The position numbers and the translations under genes were made by a program. Below the pieces are notes generated by a model, which searched no databases, had not been told where the DNA came from, and saw only the letters and a list, made by a program, of their open reading frames with translations. A stretch of 64,000 bases of DNA from Myxococcales bacterium (GTDB lineage Bacteria > Myxococcota_A > Polyangia > Haliangiales > Haliangiaceae), in contig CANKMW010000011.1 of NCBI GenBank assembly GCA_947483555.1, forward strand, positions 1 through 64,000, written 5' to 3'. Of this stretch, positions 42,338 to 50,912 are shown in pieces. The stretch's first letter is position 1, and every line of letters starts with the position of its first letter.

Positions 42338-43470
42338 GTCACGCCGCGGTCCTGGTGCTCGAGAACGGTCGCGTGTTCCGGGGTCGCGGCTTTGGTGCCC
42401 GCACCACCAGCCACGGCGAGGTGGTGTTCAACACCTCGATCACCGGCTACCAGGAGATCGTCTCGGATCCGTCGTACTGCGGCCAGATCGTCGTGATGAC
42501 GGCGGTCGAGATCGGCAACGTCGGCGTCAACCTCGCCGACCTCGAGGGAGCGCGCCCGGTGTGCGCCGGCTTCGCCGTCCGCGAGCACACCGCGGCGTCG
42601 AGCTGGCGCAGCGAGGACGAGCTCGACAGCTGGCTCGCCAGTCATGGCATCCCGGGGATCGATGACATCGACACCCGGGCGTTGACCCGGGTGCTGCGTG
42701 ACCAGGGCGCGATGCGCGGCGCGATCGGGCCCGACTCCGGCGATCCGGGCGACGACTTCGCGGCGCTGCTCGCCGAGGTGCGGCGCCAGCCCGAGATGAC
42801 CGGCCTCGATCTGGTGCCGCGGGTCACGGCCAGCGAGCGGTCGACCTGGACCGAGGCGGCGTGGCGGGCGGAATGGGAGCCGGCGGTCACGCCGGCCGAG
42901 ACCCGGTACCACGTCGTCGCCTACGACTTCGGAGTCAAGCGCAACATCCTGCGCCGGCTGGTCGACCTCGGCTGCAAGGTGACGGTGTTGCCGGCGACGA
43001 CGCCGGCCGCCGCGGCGCTCGCGCTGGCGCCGGACGGCCTGTTCCTGTCCAACGGGCCCGGCGATCCGGCCGCCGTGACCTACGCCATCGCGGCCGCCCG
43101 CGAGCTGGTCGACAGCGGCAAGCCGGTGTTCGGCATCTGCCTCGGGCACCAGATCCTGTCGCTGGCGCTCGGCGCCCGCACCTACAAGCTGCCGTTCGGG
43201 CACCACGGCGGCAACCATCCGGTGCAGGACCTGACCACCGGCAAGGTCGAGATCACGGCCCAGAACCATGGCTTCGCCGTCGATGCCGACAGCCTGCCGG
43301 ACGGTGTTCGCGTCAGCCACGTCAACCTCTACGACGGCACCGTCGAGGGGCTGGAGGTGAGCGGTCGGCCGGTGTTCGGCGTCCAGTACCATCCCGAGGC
43401 CAGCCCTGGCCCGCACGACGCCCACTACCTGTTCGGTCGCTTTCGCGATGCGATGCGGGCGGCGCGGTGA
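42334..43470 (+). CDS. carA: Carbamoyl-phosphate synthase small subunit
   Basis: Supplies ammonia from glutamine for carbamoyl phosphate. 378 aa: N-terminal CPSase_sm domain ([38 protein letters not shown]) and a class I glutamine amidotransferase domain with nucleophile Cys in GICLGHQ and the His-Glu pair in [11 protein letters not shown]. The ATG at 42334 overlaps the pyrC stop. carB is not in the window. The next gene overlaps through GTGA. Confidence 0.96.
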   Translation: MSHAAVLVLENGRVFRGRGFGARTTSHGEVVFNTSITGYQEIVSDPSYCGQIVVMTAVEIGNVGVNLADLEGARPVCAGFAVREHTAASSWRSEDELDSWLASHGIPGIDDIDTRALTRVLRDQGAMRGAIGPDSGDPGDDFAALLAEVRRQPEMTGLDLVPRVTASERSTWTEAAWRAEWEPAVTPAETRYHVVAYDFGVKRNILRRLVDLGCKVTVLPATTPAAAALALAPDGLFLSNGPGDPAAVTYAIAAARELVDSGKPVFGICLGHQILSLALGARTYKLPFGHHGGNHPVQDLTTGKVEITAQNHGFAVDADSLPDGVRVSHVNLYDGTVEGLEVSGRPVFGVQYHPEASPGPHDAHYLFGRFRDAMRAAR

Positions 43471-44177
43471 TCGAGGCCGCGGTCGGCACCGGGCCGGATG
43501 CGGGACCGGACGCGGGACCCGATGCGGCACCGACCGCCGCGGCGGCGTACCTCGGACAGGTGCTCGATGATCTGGTTGCCGAGCACACCACCGTCGAGGC
43601 CCCGGTGATCGCGGCCCGCAGGCTGTTCGAGGAGCGGCGCGGCCGGGTGTTCGAGGACGAGGAGCTGTGGGAGGTGTGGAGCGCGGGCTTCGTCGAGTGG
43701 CTGGTCGTCGAGTACGTCGCCGACGGCGCCACGTTGCCAGCCGCCGCTGGCTCGCTGGCGCGCGCGCGGGTGGCGGGCGACCTGCGGCGGGCGGCCGCGA
43801 TCCGGGCCTGGATGATGTCGCACCGCAGCCTGTGGTCGGTCGAGAAGCTCGGCCTCGGCTTTGTCGAGCTGTTCGATCTGCTCGGTGGGGCGCGGGTCCG
43901 GGTCGCCGAATCGCGCGCCCTGCACGGGGTGGCAATCGGTGAGGTCGCCGAGTTGCGCGTGATCGGCTTCGAGGACGTGGTTCGCTTCGGGCGCGCCTTC
44001 CTGTTCCATCCTCGCGGCACCCGCGACGCGCTGATCGAGCAGGCGCGCGTGATCACCGGCGACGGCGGCGACCGTCGCGCCGTGCTCGACCATGCCGCCA
44101 CGTTGCGCAGCAAGGTGCTGCGCTACCGCCACGTGCCGCCGGCGCGCCTGTACGAGCGCGGCGCGACCAAGGCTTGA
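43467..44177 (+). CDS. Unknown protein co-translated with carA
   Basis: 236 aa starting at GTG 43467, 4 bp inside carA. A short [14 protein letters not shown] repeat is followed by an all-alpha region ([50 protein letters not shown]) and a mixed C-terminal region ([20 protein letters not shown]). No signal peptide, membrane segment or known domain. The coupling to carA suggests expression with pyrimidine genes, but the next gene encodes an exported protein, so functional grouping is uncertain. Confidence 0.68.
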   Translation: MIEAAVGTGPDAGPDAGPDAAPTAAAAYLGQVLDDLVAEHTTVEAPVIAARRLFEERRGRVFEDEELWEVWSAGFVEWLVVEYVADGATLPAAAGSLARARVAGDLRRAAAIRAWMMSHRSLWSVEKLGLGFVELFDLLGGARVRVAESRALHGVAIGEVAELRVIGFEDVVRFGRAFLFHPRGTRDALIEQARVITGDGGDRRAVLDHAATLRSKVLRYRHVPPARLYERGATKA

Positions 44178-44183
44178 TCCGGC

Positions 44184-45383
44184 ATGCGCTGTGCGCTCAC
44201 CCTGGTGCCGGCGCTGGTGTGCGTGCTGGCTGGCGCCGCCGCCGCGCAGACGTCGGCTGCGACGCGGCCGGCGTTCTCGGTCGAGCGCTTCACGCCGGCC
44301 GCCGCGGCGGGGACGTGGATCGGCATCGAGCCCGCCGACGTGCTGCCGGCGGCGCGCTGGGCGGTCACCACGTCGCTGTCGCTGATGTCGCGGCCGATCG
44401 TGCTGCGCGACCTGACCACCGGCGCCGTCGCCAGCGAGCCGGTGCGGCGGCGCGCGAGCACCGACGTGGTGGCGGCGCGCGGCCTGGGCCGCCGCTACCA
44501 GCTCGGGCTGGCCGTGCCGCTCGCGGTGCAGTGGGGCGATCGCTTGCAGGGCATCGGGCTCGACGAGCGGCCGCTCGAGCGGATCGTGCTCGGCGACGCT
44601 CGGCTGTCGGGCCGGGCCCGGATCGCGGGCCTGCCCGGGGCCCGCGGCCTGGGCGCGGCGCTGACCGTGAGCCTGCTGCTGCCGACCGGCGACGATCACC
44701 ACTTCGCCGGCGAGGCGGGCTGGATGCTGACCTGGGGGATGCGCGCTGGCTGGCGCGGCGAGCGGCTCGAGCTGGTCGGCGGCGCCGGGCTGCGGCTGCG
44801 GACCACCGAGGTGGTGCTGCTGTCGCCAGCGCGGCCACATGGCAACGAGCTGACGGCGTCGGGCGGTATTGCGGTGCGCGCCGACCCGGTCGGGCGCTGG
44901 TTCGGCGGCCCGGATCGCGCGTGGGCGCTGGCCGAGGTCGAGGCGGTGCTCGGCGATTCGCCCGGCACCGGCAGTCGCGGGCCATCCCCGGCCGAGGCGC
45001 GACTGGGCGCGCGGGTTCAGGTCGCGCACTGCTGGAGCGTCGCCGTCGCCGGTGGCGGGGGCGTGACAGCGGCCGAGATCGGCTCGCCGGCGTGGCGCTT
45101 CGTGGCCCAGGTCAGCTTCGATCAGGCGCCGCCCCGCGACCAGGACGGCGACGGCGTCCTCGATGGTCGCGACGCGTGCTGGCGGGTGGCCGAGGACCGC
45201 GACGGCTGGCGGGACGGCGACGGCTGCCCCGATCCCGACGACGATGGCGACGGTATCGACGACGACGACGACCGTTGCCCGCGGCAACCCGAAGACCGCG
45301 ACGGCTACGCCGACACCGACGGCTGCCCCGACGACGAGGAGCGGCTACCGGGCGCGACCCAGGGCATCGGCCGCGAGGACTGA
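44184..45383 (+). CDS. Outer-membrane beta-barrel-like protein with thrombospondin type 3 repeats
   Basis: 399 aa. Signal peptide (residues 1-21), a barrel-like region of about 290 residues with alternating strands (RYQLGLAVPLAVQWGDRLQG), then calcium-binding TSP3 repeats (DQDGDGVLDGRDACW, DPDDDGDGIDDDDDRCP, DRDGYADTDGCPDDEE) and a short tail. In related proteins an OmpA peptidoglycan-binding domain usually follows the TSP3 repeats; here the protein ends instead. ATG at 44184, 6 bp after the previous gene, so probably the last gene of the pyrC-carA transcript. Confidence 0.78.
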   Translation: MRCALTLVPALVCVLAGAAAAQTSAATRPAFSVERFTPAAAAGTWIGIEPADVLPAARWAVTTSLSLMSRPIVLRDLTTGAVASEPVRRRASTDVVAARGLGRRYQLGLAVPLAVQWGDRLQGIGLDERPLERIVLGDARLSGRARIAGLPGARGLGAALTVSLLLPTGDDHHFAGEAGWMLTWGMRAGWRGERLELVGGAGLRLRTTEVVLLSPARPHGNELTASGGIAVRADPVGRWFGGPDRAWALAEVEAVLGDSPGTGSRGPSPAEARLGARVQVAHCWSVAVAGGGGVTAAEIGSPAWRFVAQVSFDQAPPRDQDGDGVLDGRDACWRVAEDRDGWRDGDGCPDPDDDGDGIDDDDDRCPRQPEDRDGYADTDGCPDDEERLPGATQGIGRED

Positions 45384-45437
45384 CCACAGGGCCCCGCGCG
45401 TGGACAATTCGGTCGTTCTCGCGGCCCCAGACTGCGC

Positions 45438-45443
45438 TACAAC
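45438..45443 (+). promoter_or_regulatory. -10-like hexamer TACAAC
   Basis: TACAAC ends 7 nt before the ATG at 45451; no -35 recognised. Confidence 0.35.
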
Positions 45444-45450
45444 CCGCCGC

Positions 45451-45933
45451 ATGGGCCTCCTCGATCGACTCCGCGACCGCGGCTGGCGCGCCATCGCGCA
45501 AGGTGACGGATCTCTCGCTGCCGCCGCTCGCCGCGTCAACGACACCCTCGGCCGGCCGCTGGCGTCGTCCGACGAGCTCGCCGATCGCGAGGCCTTCGCC
45601 GGCGGCTATGGGGCGGCGGCGGTGGCGGCGACCCCGAAGGCGGCGGCGGCCAGGCCCGCCACCACCGAGGCCGCCCCGGTGATCGTCTACTACTTCAAGG
45701 ACAAGCAGTGGCGCGACGTCACCAGGCTGACCGACGTGCTCGACGCCAACAGCGTGCCCTACAAGGTGATGAACCTCGACGGCGACGAGGCCACCCAGGC
45801 AGCGGTGCGGCGTGACGCCAAGGGCCGTGGTGGCCCCCTGTGCTTCATCGCCGGCGAGTGCATCGGCGGGCGGGCCGAGGTGATCAACCTGGCCGGCAGC
45901 GGAGATCTGAAGCGACGCGTCTACGGCGCCTGA
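45451..45933 (+). CDS. Glutaredoxin-fold protein lacking the redox cysteine
   Basis: 160 aa. An N-terminal helical segment (MGLLDRLRDRGWRAIAQGDG) and Ala-rich linker precede a thioredoxin-fold domain: VIVYYFKDKQWRDVTRLTDV at the first strand and helix, VPYKVMNLDGDE and GGPLCFIAGECIGG. The position of the CPxx active site holds KDKQ, so a normal glutaredoxin reaction is not possible. Next door is a paralogue with an intact CPWT. I infer a regulatory or binding role. Confidence 0.75.
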   Translation: MGLLDRLRDRGWRAIAQGDGSLAAAARRVNDTLGRPLASSDELADREAFAGGYGAAAVAATPKAAAARPATTEAAPVIVYYFKDKQWRDVTRLTDVLDANSVPYKVMNLDGDEATQAAVRRDAKGRGGPLCFIAGECIGGRAEVINLAGSGDLKRRVYGA

Positions 45934-46011
45934 CGGCCGGGCAGTCGGTCGGGCCACTGGCGACCGGGAATGGACATCTCGTCCGTCCGCCGCGCCGTCG
46001 ACATTTCGCGG

Positions 46012-46040
46012 TTGCCGGGGCCCTCGATGCTGGGTAGGTT
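46012..46040 (+). promoter_or_regulatory. Promoter of the glutaredoxin gene
   Basis: TTGCCG (46012-46017), 17-bp spacer, TAGGTT (46035-46040); ATG at 46050. Confidence 0.55.
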
Positions 46041-46049
46041 GCCGCGATC

Positions 46050-46703
46050 ATGACCGACCCCGCCAAGTCTGGACTCGCTGCGCAGCTCTCCACCCGCGTC
46101 AAGAGCGCCATCGACCGCGCCGACGAGCTGGGTGGCGACCTGCGCGACTATCTCCAGGATCGCTGGGTCCATGACGAGCGTCTGGCCGGGGTGCGGGCCC
46201 GCATCGCGCGCCTGCGCGGTCAGGAGCCGGCGGTCGCGACGGCACGCCCGGCCGCCCCGGCGCCGAACACGGGCGCGTCGACGGCACCTGTCGCCGCGCC
46301 GGCGGCGCCGATCGGCCTCGGCAATCCGGGTTTGCCGGCCCAGATCTACGGCCGCAACAGCTGTCCGTGGACCGGTCGCGCGATGACCGTGCTCGAGAAG
46401 CACAAGGTCGACTACGACTTCATCGATCTGGAGCAGCCCGAGCACGAGAAGTTCATGCCGCTGCTGTCGACCGCGACCCACCAGACCACCGTCCCGTACG
46501 TCTACCTGCGCGGAACGTTCATCGGTGGCTACAACGCGCTGGCCGAGATCGAACGCCTGGGTCAGCTCGAGATCGCGATGATGAGCCCGGACGAACGGGC
46601 CAAGGCGCCCGCGCACCTGCGGATGATCGAGATCGTGGCGCGCCCCAACACCGACGAGGTGGCGCCCGCCGAGGTGATGGACGCGCCGGCCGCCCCCGAG
46701 TGA
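46050..46703 (+). CDS. Glutaredoxin-domain protein (monothiol CPWT)
   Basis: 217 aa. N-terminal amphipathic helical part (residues 1-60), Pro/Ala linker, then a glutaredoxin domain (about 97-180): QIYGRNSCPWTGRAMTVLEK with Cys105 in CPWT, YDFIDLEQPEHE, TTVPYVYLRGTFIGGYNALAE (cis-Pro and GG motif for glutathione). A short C-terminal extension follows. One active-site Cys suggests glutathione-dependent or Fe-S related chemistry. Same layout as the Cys-less paralogue just upstream, hence a duplication. Confidence 0.88.
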   Translation: MTDPAKSGLAAQLSTRVKSAIDRADELGGDLRDYLQDRWVHDERLAGVRARIARLRGQEPAVATARPAAPAPNTGASTAPVAAPAAPIGLGNPGLPAQIYGRNSCPWTGRAMTVLEKHKVDYDFIDLEQPEHEKFMPLLSTATHQTTVPYVYLRGTFIGGYNALAEIERLGQLEIAMMSPDERAKAPAHLRMIEIVARPNTDEVAPAEVMDAPAAPE

Positions 46704-46863
46704 GCTACCAGAGCCTCGCGCCGGCGCGGTCACGAACCGACTGTCGAAGCCGCGAACCGGGCCCGACCCGCGCCTGCTGATCCGGTGACCTGCGAAAACC
46801 GCTGGGTTCTCGCCGCCACCGTCATGAGCGCCAGACGCACGCCCGCTCTGCGCGGGGCTGCAC

Positions 46864-46893
46864 GGTGTGCGCTCACACCACAGCTCTGAGCTG
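46864..46893. promoter_or_regulatory. Two adjacent dyads upstream of the beta-helix lipoprotein
   Basis: GGTGTG-cgct-CACACC (46864-46879) and CAGCTC-t-GAGCTG (46881-46893) lie side by side 60-90 bp before the ATG at 46951. They may be operator sites or a hairpin pair ending the glutaredoxin transcript; no T-run is seen. Confidence 0.35.
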
Positions 46894-46950
46894 CAAGTCG
46901 GCAGCGGATCGTCATCCGAGAACGGCACGAGTCTGGCTAGTGCCTCGGTC

Positions 46951-49023
46951 ATGAGCCGGCTCCTCTCGTTGTTCCCTCGCTCTCTCCTCCCATTCGCCGC
47001 CCTTCCGCTCCTCCTCGCCTACGGATGCGGCACCAGCCCCGGCCAGATCGGCGGTGACGGCGACGGCGGCGGCGACGACGACGATATCGACGTCGACGCC
47101 GGCCCCGGCCCCGGCAGCGACGGGAGCATCGGCCCCGACGCCGACATGACCGACGCCCCGATGGTGTGCATCCCGACCGGCAACGAGGTGTTCGGCGACG
47201 GCCTCGACAACGACTGCGACGAGATCGTCGACGAGGTGATGGTGTGCGCCGACGGCAGCGAGTCGTTTACCACGATCGGCGCCGCGATCGCCGCTGCTCC
47301 CGACGGAGGCGGCATCGAGGTCTGCGCCGGCGTCTACAACGAGCGCCTGACCATCACCAGGTCGCTGCGGATCAACGGCGCGGGCGTGGGCTCGACCACG
47401 GTCGACGCCGGCGACCTCGGCCAGGCCTTCGTGGTGGAGGGCGGCCACGACCTCACTCTCAGCGGCATGACCATCCGCCGCGGCCACTCCACCAACGAGG
47501 GCGGCGCCATCCGCTGCATCAGCAGCAAGCTCACCGTGCTGGCCAGCGCGGTGGTCGACAGCCGCTCGGAGGTCGGCGGCGGCGGAATCTTCGCCGCCAG
47601 CTGCGACCTGAAGATCGACGGCACCCGCTTCACCAACAACGAGGGCAGCGATCGGGGCGGTGCGTTGCTCGCGGCCAACAGCACCGGCGTGATCTTCAAC
47701 GCCGACTTCAATGACAACTCGGCCGACTACGGCGGCGCGGTCCACCTCCTCGACGGCGGCGTCAATATCAAGTCGTCGCGCTTCACCATGAACGGCAGTC
47801 GGGTGCGGGGCGGCGCGCTGTACCAGGCGAGCGACAGCGCCGTCGAGAACAGCATGTTCAATCAGAATCACTCGGGGTGGACCGGCGGCGCCGTCCACGT
47901 CAATCAGCACGCACCGACCTTCCGGACCACCCAGTTCACCAACAACCGGTCCGAGTGGGAGGGCGGGGCCTTCTACCTCCACCAGGCCCAGGCCGTGCTC
48001 CTCGACAACATCATCAGCGGCAACTGGGCCCTCGACGACGGCGGTGGTCTGCGCATCTTCGAGTCGGCGGCGCGGCTCGAGCGCAACGTGATCTCCAACA
48101 ACCGCTCCGACGACGGCGACGGCGGCGCCTTCAAGATCTCGCATGTGGCCGGCACCTTCATCGACAACATGCTCATCGACAACTGGGCGCTGGGCGCCGG
48201 CGGCGGCGCCGAGTTCGACAACGACTCGAGCGTGTGGCGCGGTGGCGTGGTCTCCGGCAACCACGCCAGCATCGGCGGCGGCATGCACGTCATGCTGTGG
48301 CCGTGGAACGGCGGTCTGATCGAGGACGTCCGCATCACCGGCAACGACGCCCACCGCGGTGGCGGCATGTACATCGAGAACAGCTACCAGCTGGTGACGG
48401 TACGCCGCGTGACCGTGACCGGCAACGAGGCCAACTACGGCGGCGGCATCTATACCCGCGGCTCGCCGCTGCGGCTGTCCAATTCGATCATCGCCGGCAA
48501 CCAGGCCCACATCAACGGCGGCGGCTTCTTCGTCCACGCCTCGAACACGTATCCCTGGACCCACGAGTGCCCGTGCCCGGCCGTCGATCCGGTGGCCGAG
48601 GTGGCCTTCGTCGTGGTCGACGGCAACATCGCCGACACCGGAACCGCGGTCTGGGTGAACGCGCCGGGCATCACCTTCCGCGACTCGATCTTCAGCGGCC
48701 ACACCGGCGAGGCCGTCACCGTCGCCGAGATGCCGGTGCCGCCGCCGATGGGCAGCCCGCCGGGCACGCCGACGACGATGCAGCAGGCCCCGCCGCCGGG
48801 CTGGAGCTACAACGACACCATGCCGGCCACGTTCGGCGGCATGAGCGACCCGAGCGGCGGCAACGGCAACATCTCGCGCAGTCCGAACTTCGTCGCACCC
48901 GCCAGCTTCGACTTCCACCTGGCGCCGGGGAGTGCGTGCATCGACGCCGCCCAGCCGGCCATGACCGACCACGACGGCAGCCGCGCCGACCAGGGATTCT
49001 TCGGCGGTCCCAACGCGCCCTGA
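46951..49023 (+). CDS. Parallel beta-helix surface lipoprotein
   Basis: 690 aa. Lipobox in LLAYGCG (residues about 22-28), a Gly/Asp tether, one DGLDNDCDEIVDE motif as seen in MopE-like myxobacterial surface proteins, then a long right-handed beta-helix with NN-x-GG repeats (FTNNEGSDRGGAL, NQNHSGWTGGAVHV, ISGNWALDDGGGLR) of the polymorphic outer-membrane/pectate-lyase type. The C-terminus (PGSACIDAAQPA..DQGFFGGP) is the usual closing cap of such lipoproteins. ATG at 46951. Probably surface-exposed adhesin-like or carbohydrate-binding; no enzyme site recognised. Confidence 0.85.
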   Translation: MSRLLSLFPRSLLPFAALPLLLAYGCGTSPGQIGGDGDGGGDDDDIDVDAGPGPGSDGSIGPDADMTDAPMVCIPTGNEVFGDGLDNDCDEIVDEVMVCADGSESFTTIGAAIAAAPDGGGIEVCAGVYNERLTITRSLRINGAGVGSTTVDAGDLGQAFVVEGGHDLTLSGMTIRRGHSTNEGGAIRCISSKLTVLASAVVDSRSEVGGGGIFAASCDLKIDGTRFTNNEGSDRGGALLAANSTGVIFNADFNDNSADYGGAVHLLDGGVNIKSSRFTMNGSRVRGGALYQASDSAVENSMFNQNHSGWTGGAVHVNQHAPTFRTTQFTNNRSEWEGGAFYLHQAQAVLLDNIISGNWALDDGGGLRIFESAARLERNVISNNRSDDGDGGAFKISHVAGTFIDNMLIDNWALGAGGGAEFDNDSSVWRGGVVSGNHASIGGGMHVMLWPWNGGLIEDVRITGNDAHRGGGMYIENSYQLVTVRRVTVTGNEANYGGGIYTRGSPLRLSNSIIAGNQAHINGGGFFVHASNTYPWTHECPCPAVDPVAEVAFVVVDGNIADTGTAVWVNAPGITFRDSIFSGHTGEAVTVAEMPVPPPMGSPPGTPTTMQQAPPPGWSYNDTMPATFGGMSDPSGGNGNISRSPNFVAPASFDFHLAPGSACIDAAQPAMTDHDGSRADQGFFGGPNAP

Positions 49024-49034
49024 GGTTGCCGACA

Positions 49035-49072
49035 TCCTCGAGACCCGGCGCGCCGTACCCGGTGCTCGAGGA
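49035..49072. terminator. Possible bidirectional hairpin between convergent genes
   Basis: TCCTCGAG (49035-49042) and CTCGAGGA (49065-49072) can pair across a GC-rich loop between the lipoprotein and Uma2 stops; no T-run, so the call is weak. Confidence 0.25.
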
Positions 49073-49087
49073 CCTCGAGGTCGGCGT

Positions 49088-49660
49088 TCAAGGGGCGAGC
49101 GGGTCGTAGTACACGTCTCCGATCGGTAACCAGCACCCCAGGCTATCGAGAACGACCGACTCGCCGGGTCGAAACGAGAGCTGCGTCCAGCGGTCGGCGA
49201 TCCGGCGCCACAGGTCGACGCGATGTTCGTCATGCGCGACAAGCATGACCTCGCGCAGCGACTCGATGCGCTTGTAGTGCGCGAGCTTCTCGCCTCGATC
49301 GTACCCCTCCGTCGAGGGACTCAGTACCTCGACGAGCAGCGTGGGATTGATCGCCGTGTGGCCACGGCGATCGTCGGGATCGAGCTCGACGTTCCCCCAG
49401 ATGACCGAGGCGTCGGGATACGTGCCGAGTCCGGTCTTCGCGACACGAATGCGAAGATCGCTCGTGTATACGCGGCAACGCTTGCCAACCAGCGCCTGTC
49501 CGAGGAGCCGAATGATGGTGCCGGCAATGGCGGCATGCTCTGGACTCCCCCCGGACATCGCCCACACCTGGCCGTCGAGGAACTCGTGCTTGACCGGACT
49601 CGCCTCTTCGAGGTCGACGTAGCCCTCGAAGCTGAAAGGCTGACGAGCAAGCAGCGTCAC
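49088..49660 (-). CDS. Uma2 family (DUF820) endonuclease-fold protein
   Basis: 190 aa PD-(D/E)XK-fold protein of the Uma2 family: SFEGYVDLEEASPVKHEFLDG, Asp in TYPDASVIWGNVE, LLVEVLSPSTEGYDRGEKLA with the E-x-L-S-P-S-T hallmark, HYKRIESLREVMLVA. GTG start at 49660, with TACGCT (minus, 49668-49673) ending 7 nt upstream. The family is expanded in cyanobacteria, Chloroflexi and Myxococcota; its biological role is poorly known. Confidence 0.9.
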   Translation of the reverse strand: MTLLARQPFSFEGYVDLEEASPVKHEFLDGQVWAMSGGSPEHAAIAGTIIRLLGQALVGKRCRVYTSDLRIRVAKTGLGTYPDASVIWGNVELDPDDRRGHTAINPTLLVEVLSPSTEGYDRGEKLAHYKRIESLREVMLVAHDEHRVDLWRRIADRWTQLSFRPGESVVLDSLGCWLPIGDVYYDPLAP

Positions 49661-49667
49661 GACAGCG

Positions 49668-49673
49668 AGCGTA
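49668..49673 (-). promoter_or_regulatory. -10-like hexamer TACGCT of the Uma2 gene
   Basis: TACGCT on the minus strand ends 7 nt before GTG 49660; no -35 recognised. Confidence 0.35.
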
Positions 49674-49828
49674 GCACGCGCAGATGCGACGCTTCGCTCG
49701 GTTGCCGAACCCGCCCACGGGGCGCGCACGAGCCGTCGTCGTCGTCGATCAGACGTCGATCAGACGTCGGACGTCGGCTTGCAGTTTTCGTCCGGACGGG
49801 TGACGATCGCGCCGCCGAGGAGGAACGA

Positions 49829-50230
49829 ATGCGAGTGATCACGTTGGCCACACAAGCGGCCGCCAGCAAGGCCTGGCCGGCACGACAAGAGGCGGGGGGA
49901 GATCTCAAGATCGAGATCGTCACCCAGCCGGGGCGCACGCAGGTCGTGCACGTCAGCATGGGCAAGGATGGCGATGGCGATCCCGCCGCCTTCATCTGGT
50001 CGAAGGCCTGCGACCTCAAGGCCGCGCCCGATCCGCTGTCGCTGCTCAAGCTCAACATGCAGCTCACGTATGGCCGCGCGGCGCTCCGGGGTGGTGACAT
50101 CGTCATCCTGCACGCGGTCTTCGATGCCTCCGCCGATCTCGCGGAGGTCGGGAAGGCTCTCTTCTATGTCGCCAAGGCCGCCGATGAGCTCGAGCGCGGC
50201 GTGTACGGCGCCACCGTCGACGTCCTGTAG
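49829..50230 (+). CDS. Small YbjN/secretion-chaperone-like protein
   Basis: 133 aa, no signal peptide. The pattern LLKLNMQLTYGRAALRGGDI followed by VFDASADLAEVGKALFYVAKAADELE resembles the YbjN/type III chaperone-like alpha-beta fold often used as a small binding module. ATG at 49829 with GGAGGA upstream. It lies 12 bp before a lipoprotein gene and probably shares its transcript. Function not known. Confidence 0.65.
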   Translation: MRVITLATQAAASKAWPARQEAGGDLKIEIVTQPGRTQVVHVSMGKDGDGDPAAFIWSKACDLKAAPDPLSLLKLNMQLTYGRAALRGGDIVILHAVFDASADLAEVGKALFYVAKAADELERGVYGATVDVL

Positions 50231-50242
50231 GAGAAACCCACC

Positions 50243-50845
50243 ATGAAGCAGCGAATCGTCTCGATCGTCACCCTCATCCTCACGCTCGCGGCGCTGACCT
50301 TTGCCGGCTGCGCCAAGCCGACCACCGACTCGCAGAAGGCGCGCTACCAGCGGGTGAAGGATCGCCTGGACGCCCTGGGCACGAAGTCGCCCGCCTTGCG
50401 CGAGGGGATCAAGGTCAAGGTCGCCGAGTTCGATCGCGACATGAAGGCAGCCGAGGCCAAGGGCGGCGCCGAGGCGGTGAAGGCCATGGGCGAGGTGGCC
50501 TCCCGCACCGAGGCCTACGAGCTGCAGCTGGCACCGACCACCGCGGCGGCGCCGGTCGACGCGGCCGGGCCAACGCCCACGCCCGGTGGCAAGCTCGGCG
50601 ATCCCGCGCCGCCCGGTGGCAAGCTCGGCGATCCCGCGGCGCCCGGCGGCAAGCTCGGCGATCCCGCGGCGCCCGGCGGTAAGCTCGGCGATCCCGCGGC
50701 GCCCGGCGGCAAGCTCGGCGATCCCACGGTGCCCGCGCCGCCGCCGGCTGGCAGCTCGGGGTTCGGCGGTAGCGCCGCCCCGCCCGCCCCGACGCCCGCC
50801 GTACCCGCGCCGGCTGCACCGGGCAGCGGCTTCGGCGGGCAGTAG
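50243..50845 (+). CDS. Lipoprotein with decapeptide repeats
   Basis: 200 aa. Lipobox TFAGC (residues about 19-23), a helical region rich in Lys/Arg/Glu (about 30-90), then five PGGKLGDPAA-type repeats (about 113-162) and a Gly/Pro/Ala tail. The repeats are probably an extended spacer in the cell wall. Follows the YbjN-like gene. Function unknown. Confidence 0.75.
   Translation: MKQRIVSIVTLILTLAALTFAGCAKPTTDSQKARYQRVKDRLDALGTKSPALREGIKVKVAEFDRDMKAAEAKGGAEAVKAMGEVASRTEAYELQLAPTTAAAPVDAAGPTPTPGGKLGDPAPPGGKLGDPAAPGGKLGDPAAPGGKLGDPAAPGGKLGDPTVPAPPPAGSSGFGGSAAPPAPTPAVPAPAAPGSGFGGQ
50580..50729 (+). repeat. Five 30-bp tandem repeats encoding PGGKLGDPAA
   Basis: Nearly identical 30-bp units in the lipoprotein gene; in-frame copy-number change would alter spacer length only. 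Confidence 0.85.
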
Positions 50846-50912
50846 TAGCCTCCTCAGTCATCGGGGGGAAGCGTGCGCGCGCGGCCTGAGGCGAGCGACG
50901 TGTCTACCGCGG

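Noticed and set aside
50580-50729. Regular repeats considered as a CRISPR array
   Set aside because: Units are contiguous with no spacers, in frame and coding for a decapeptide.
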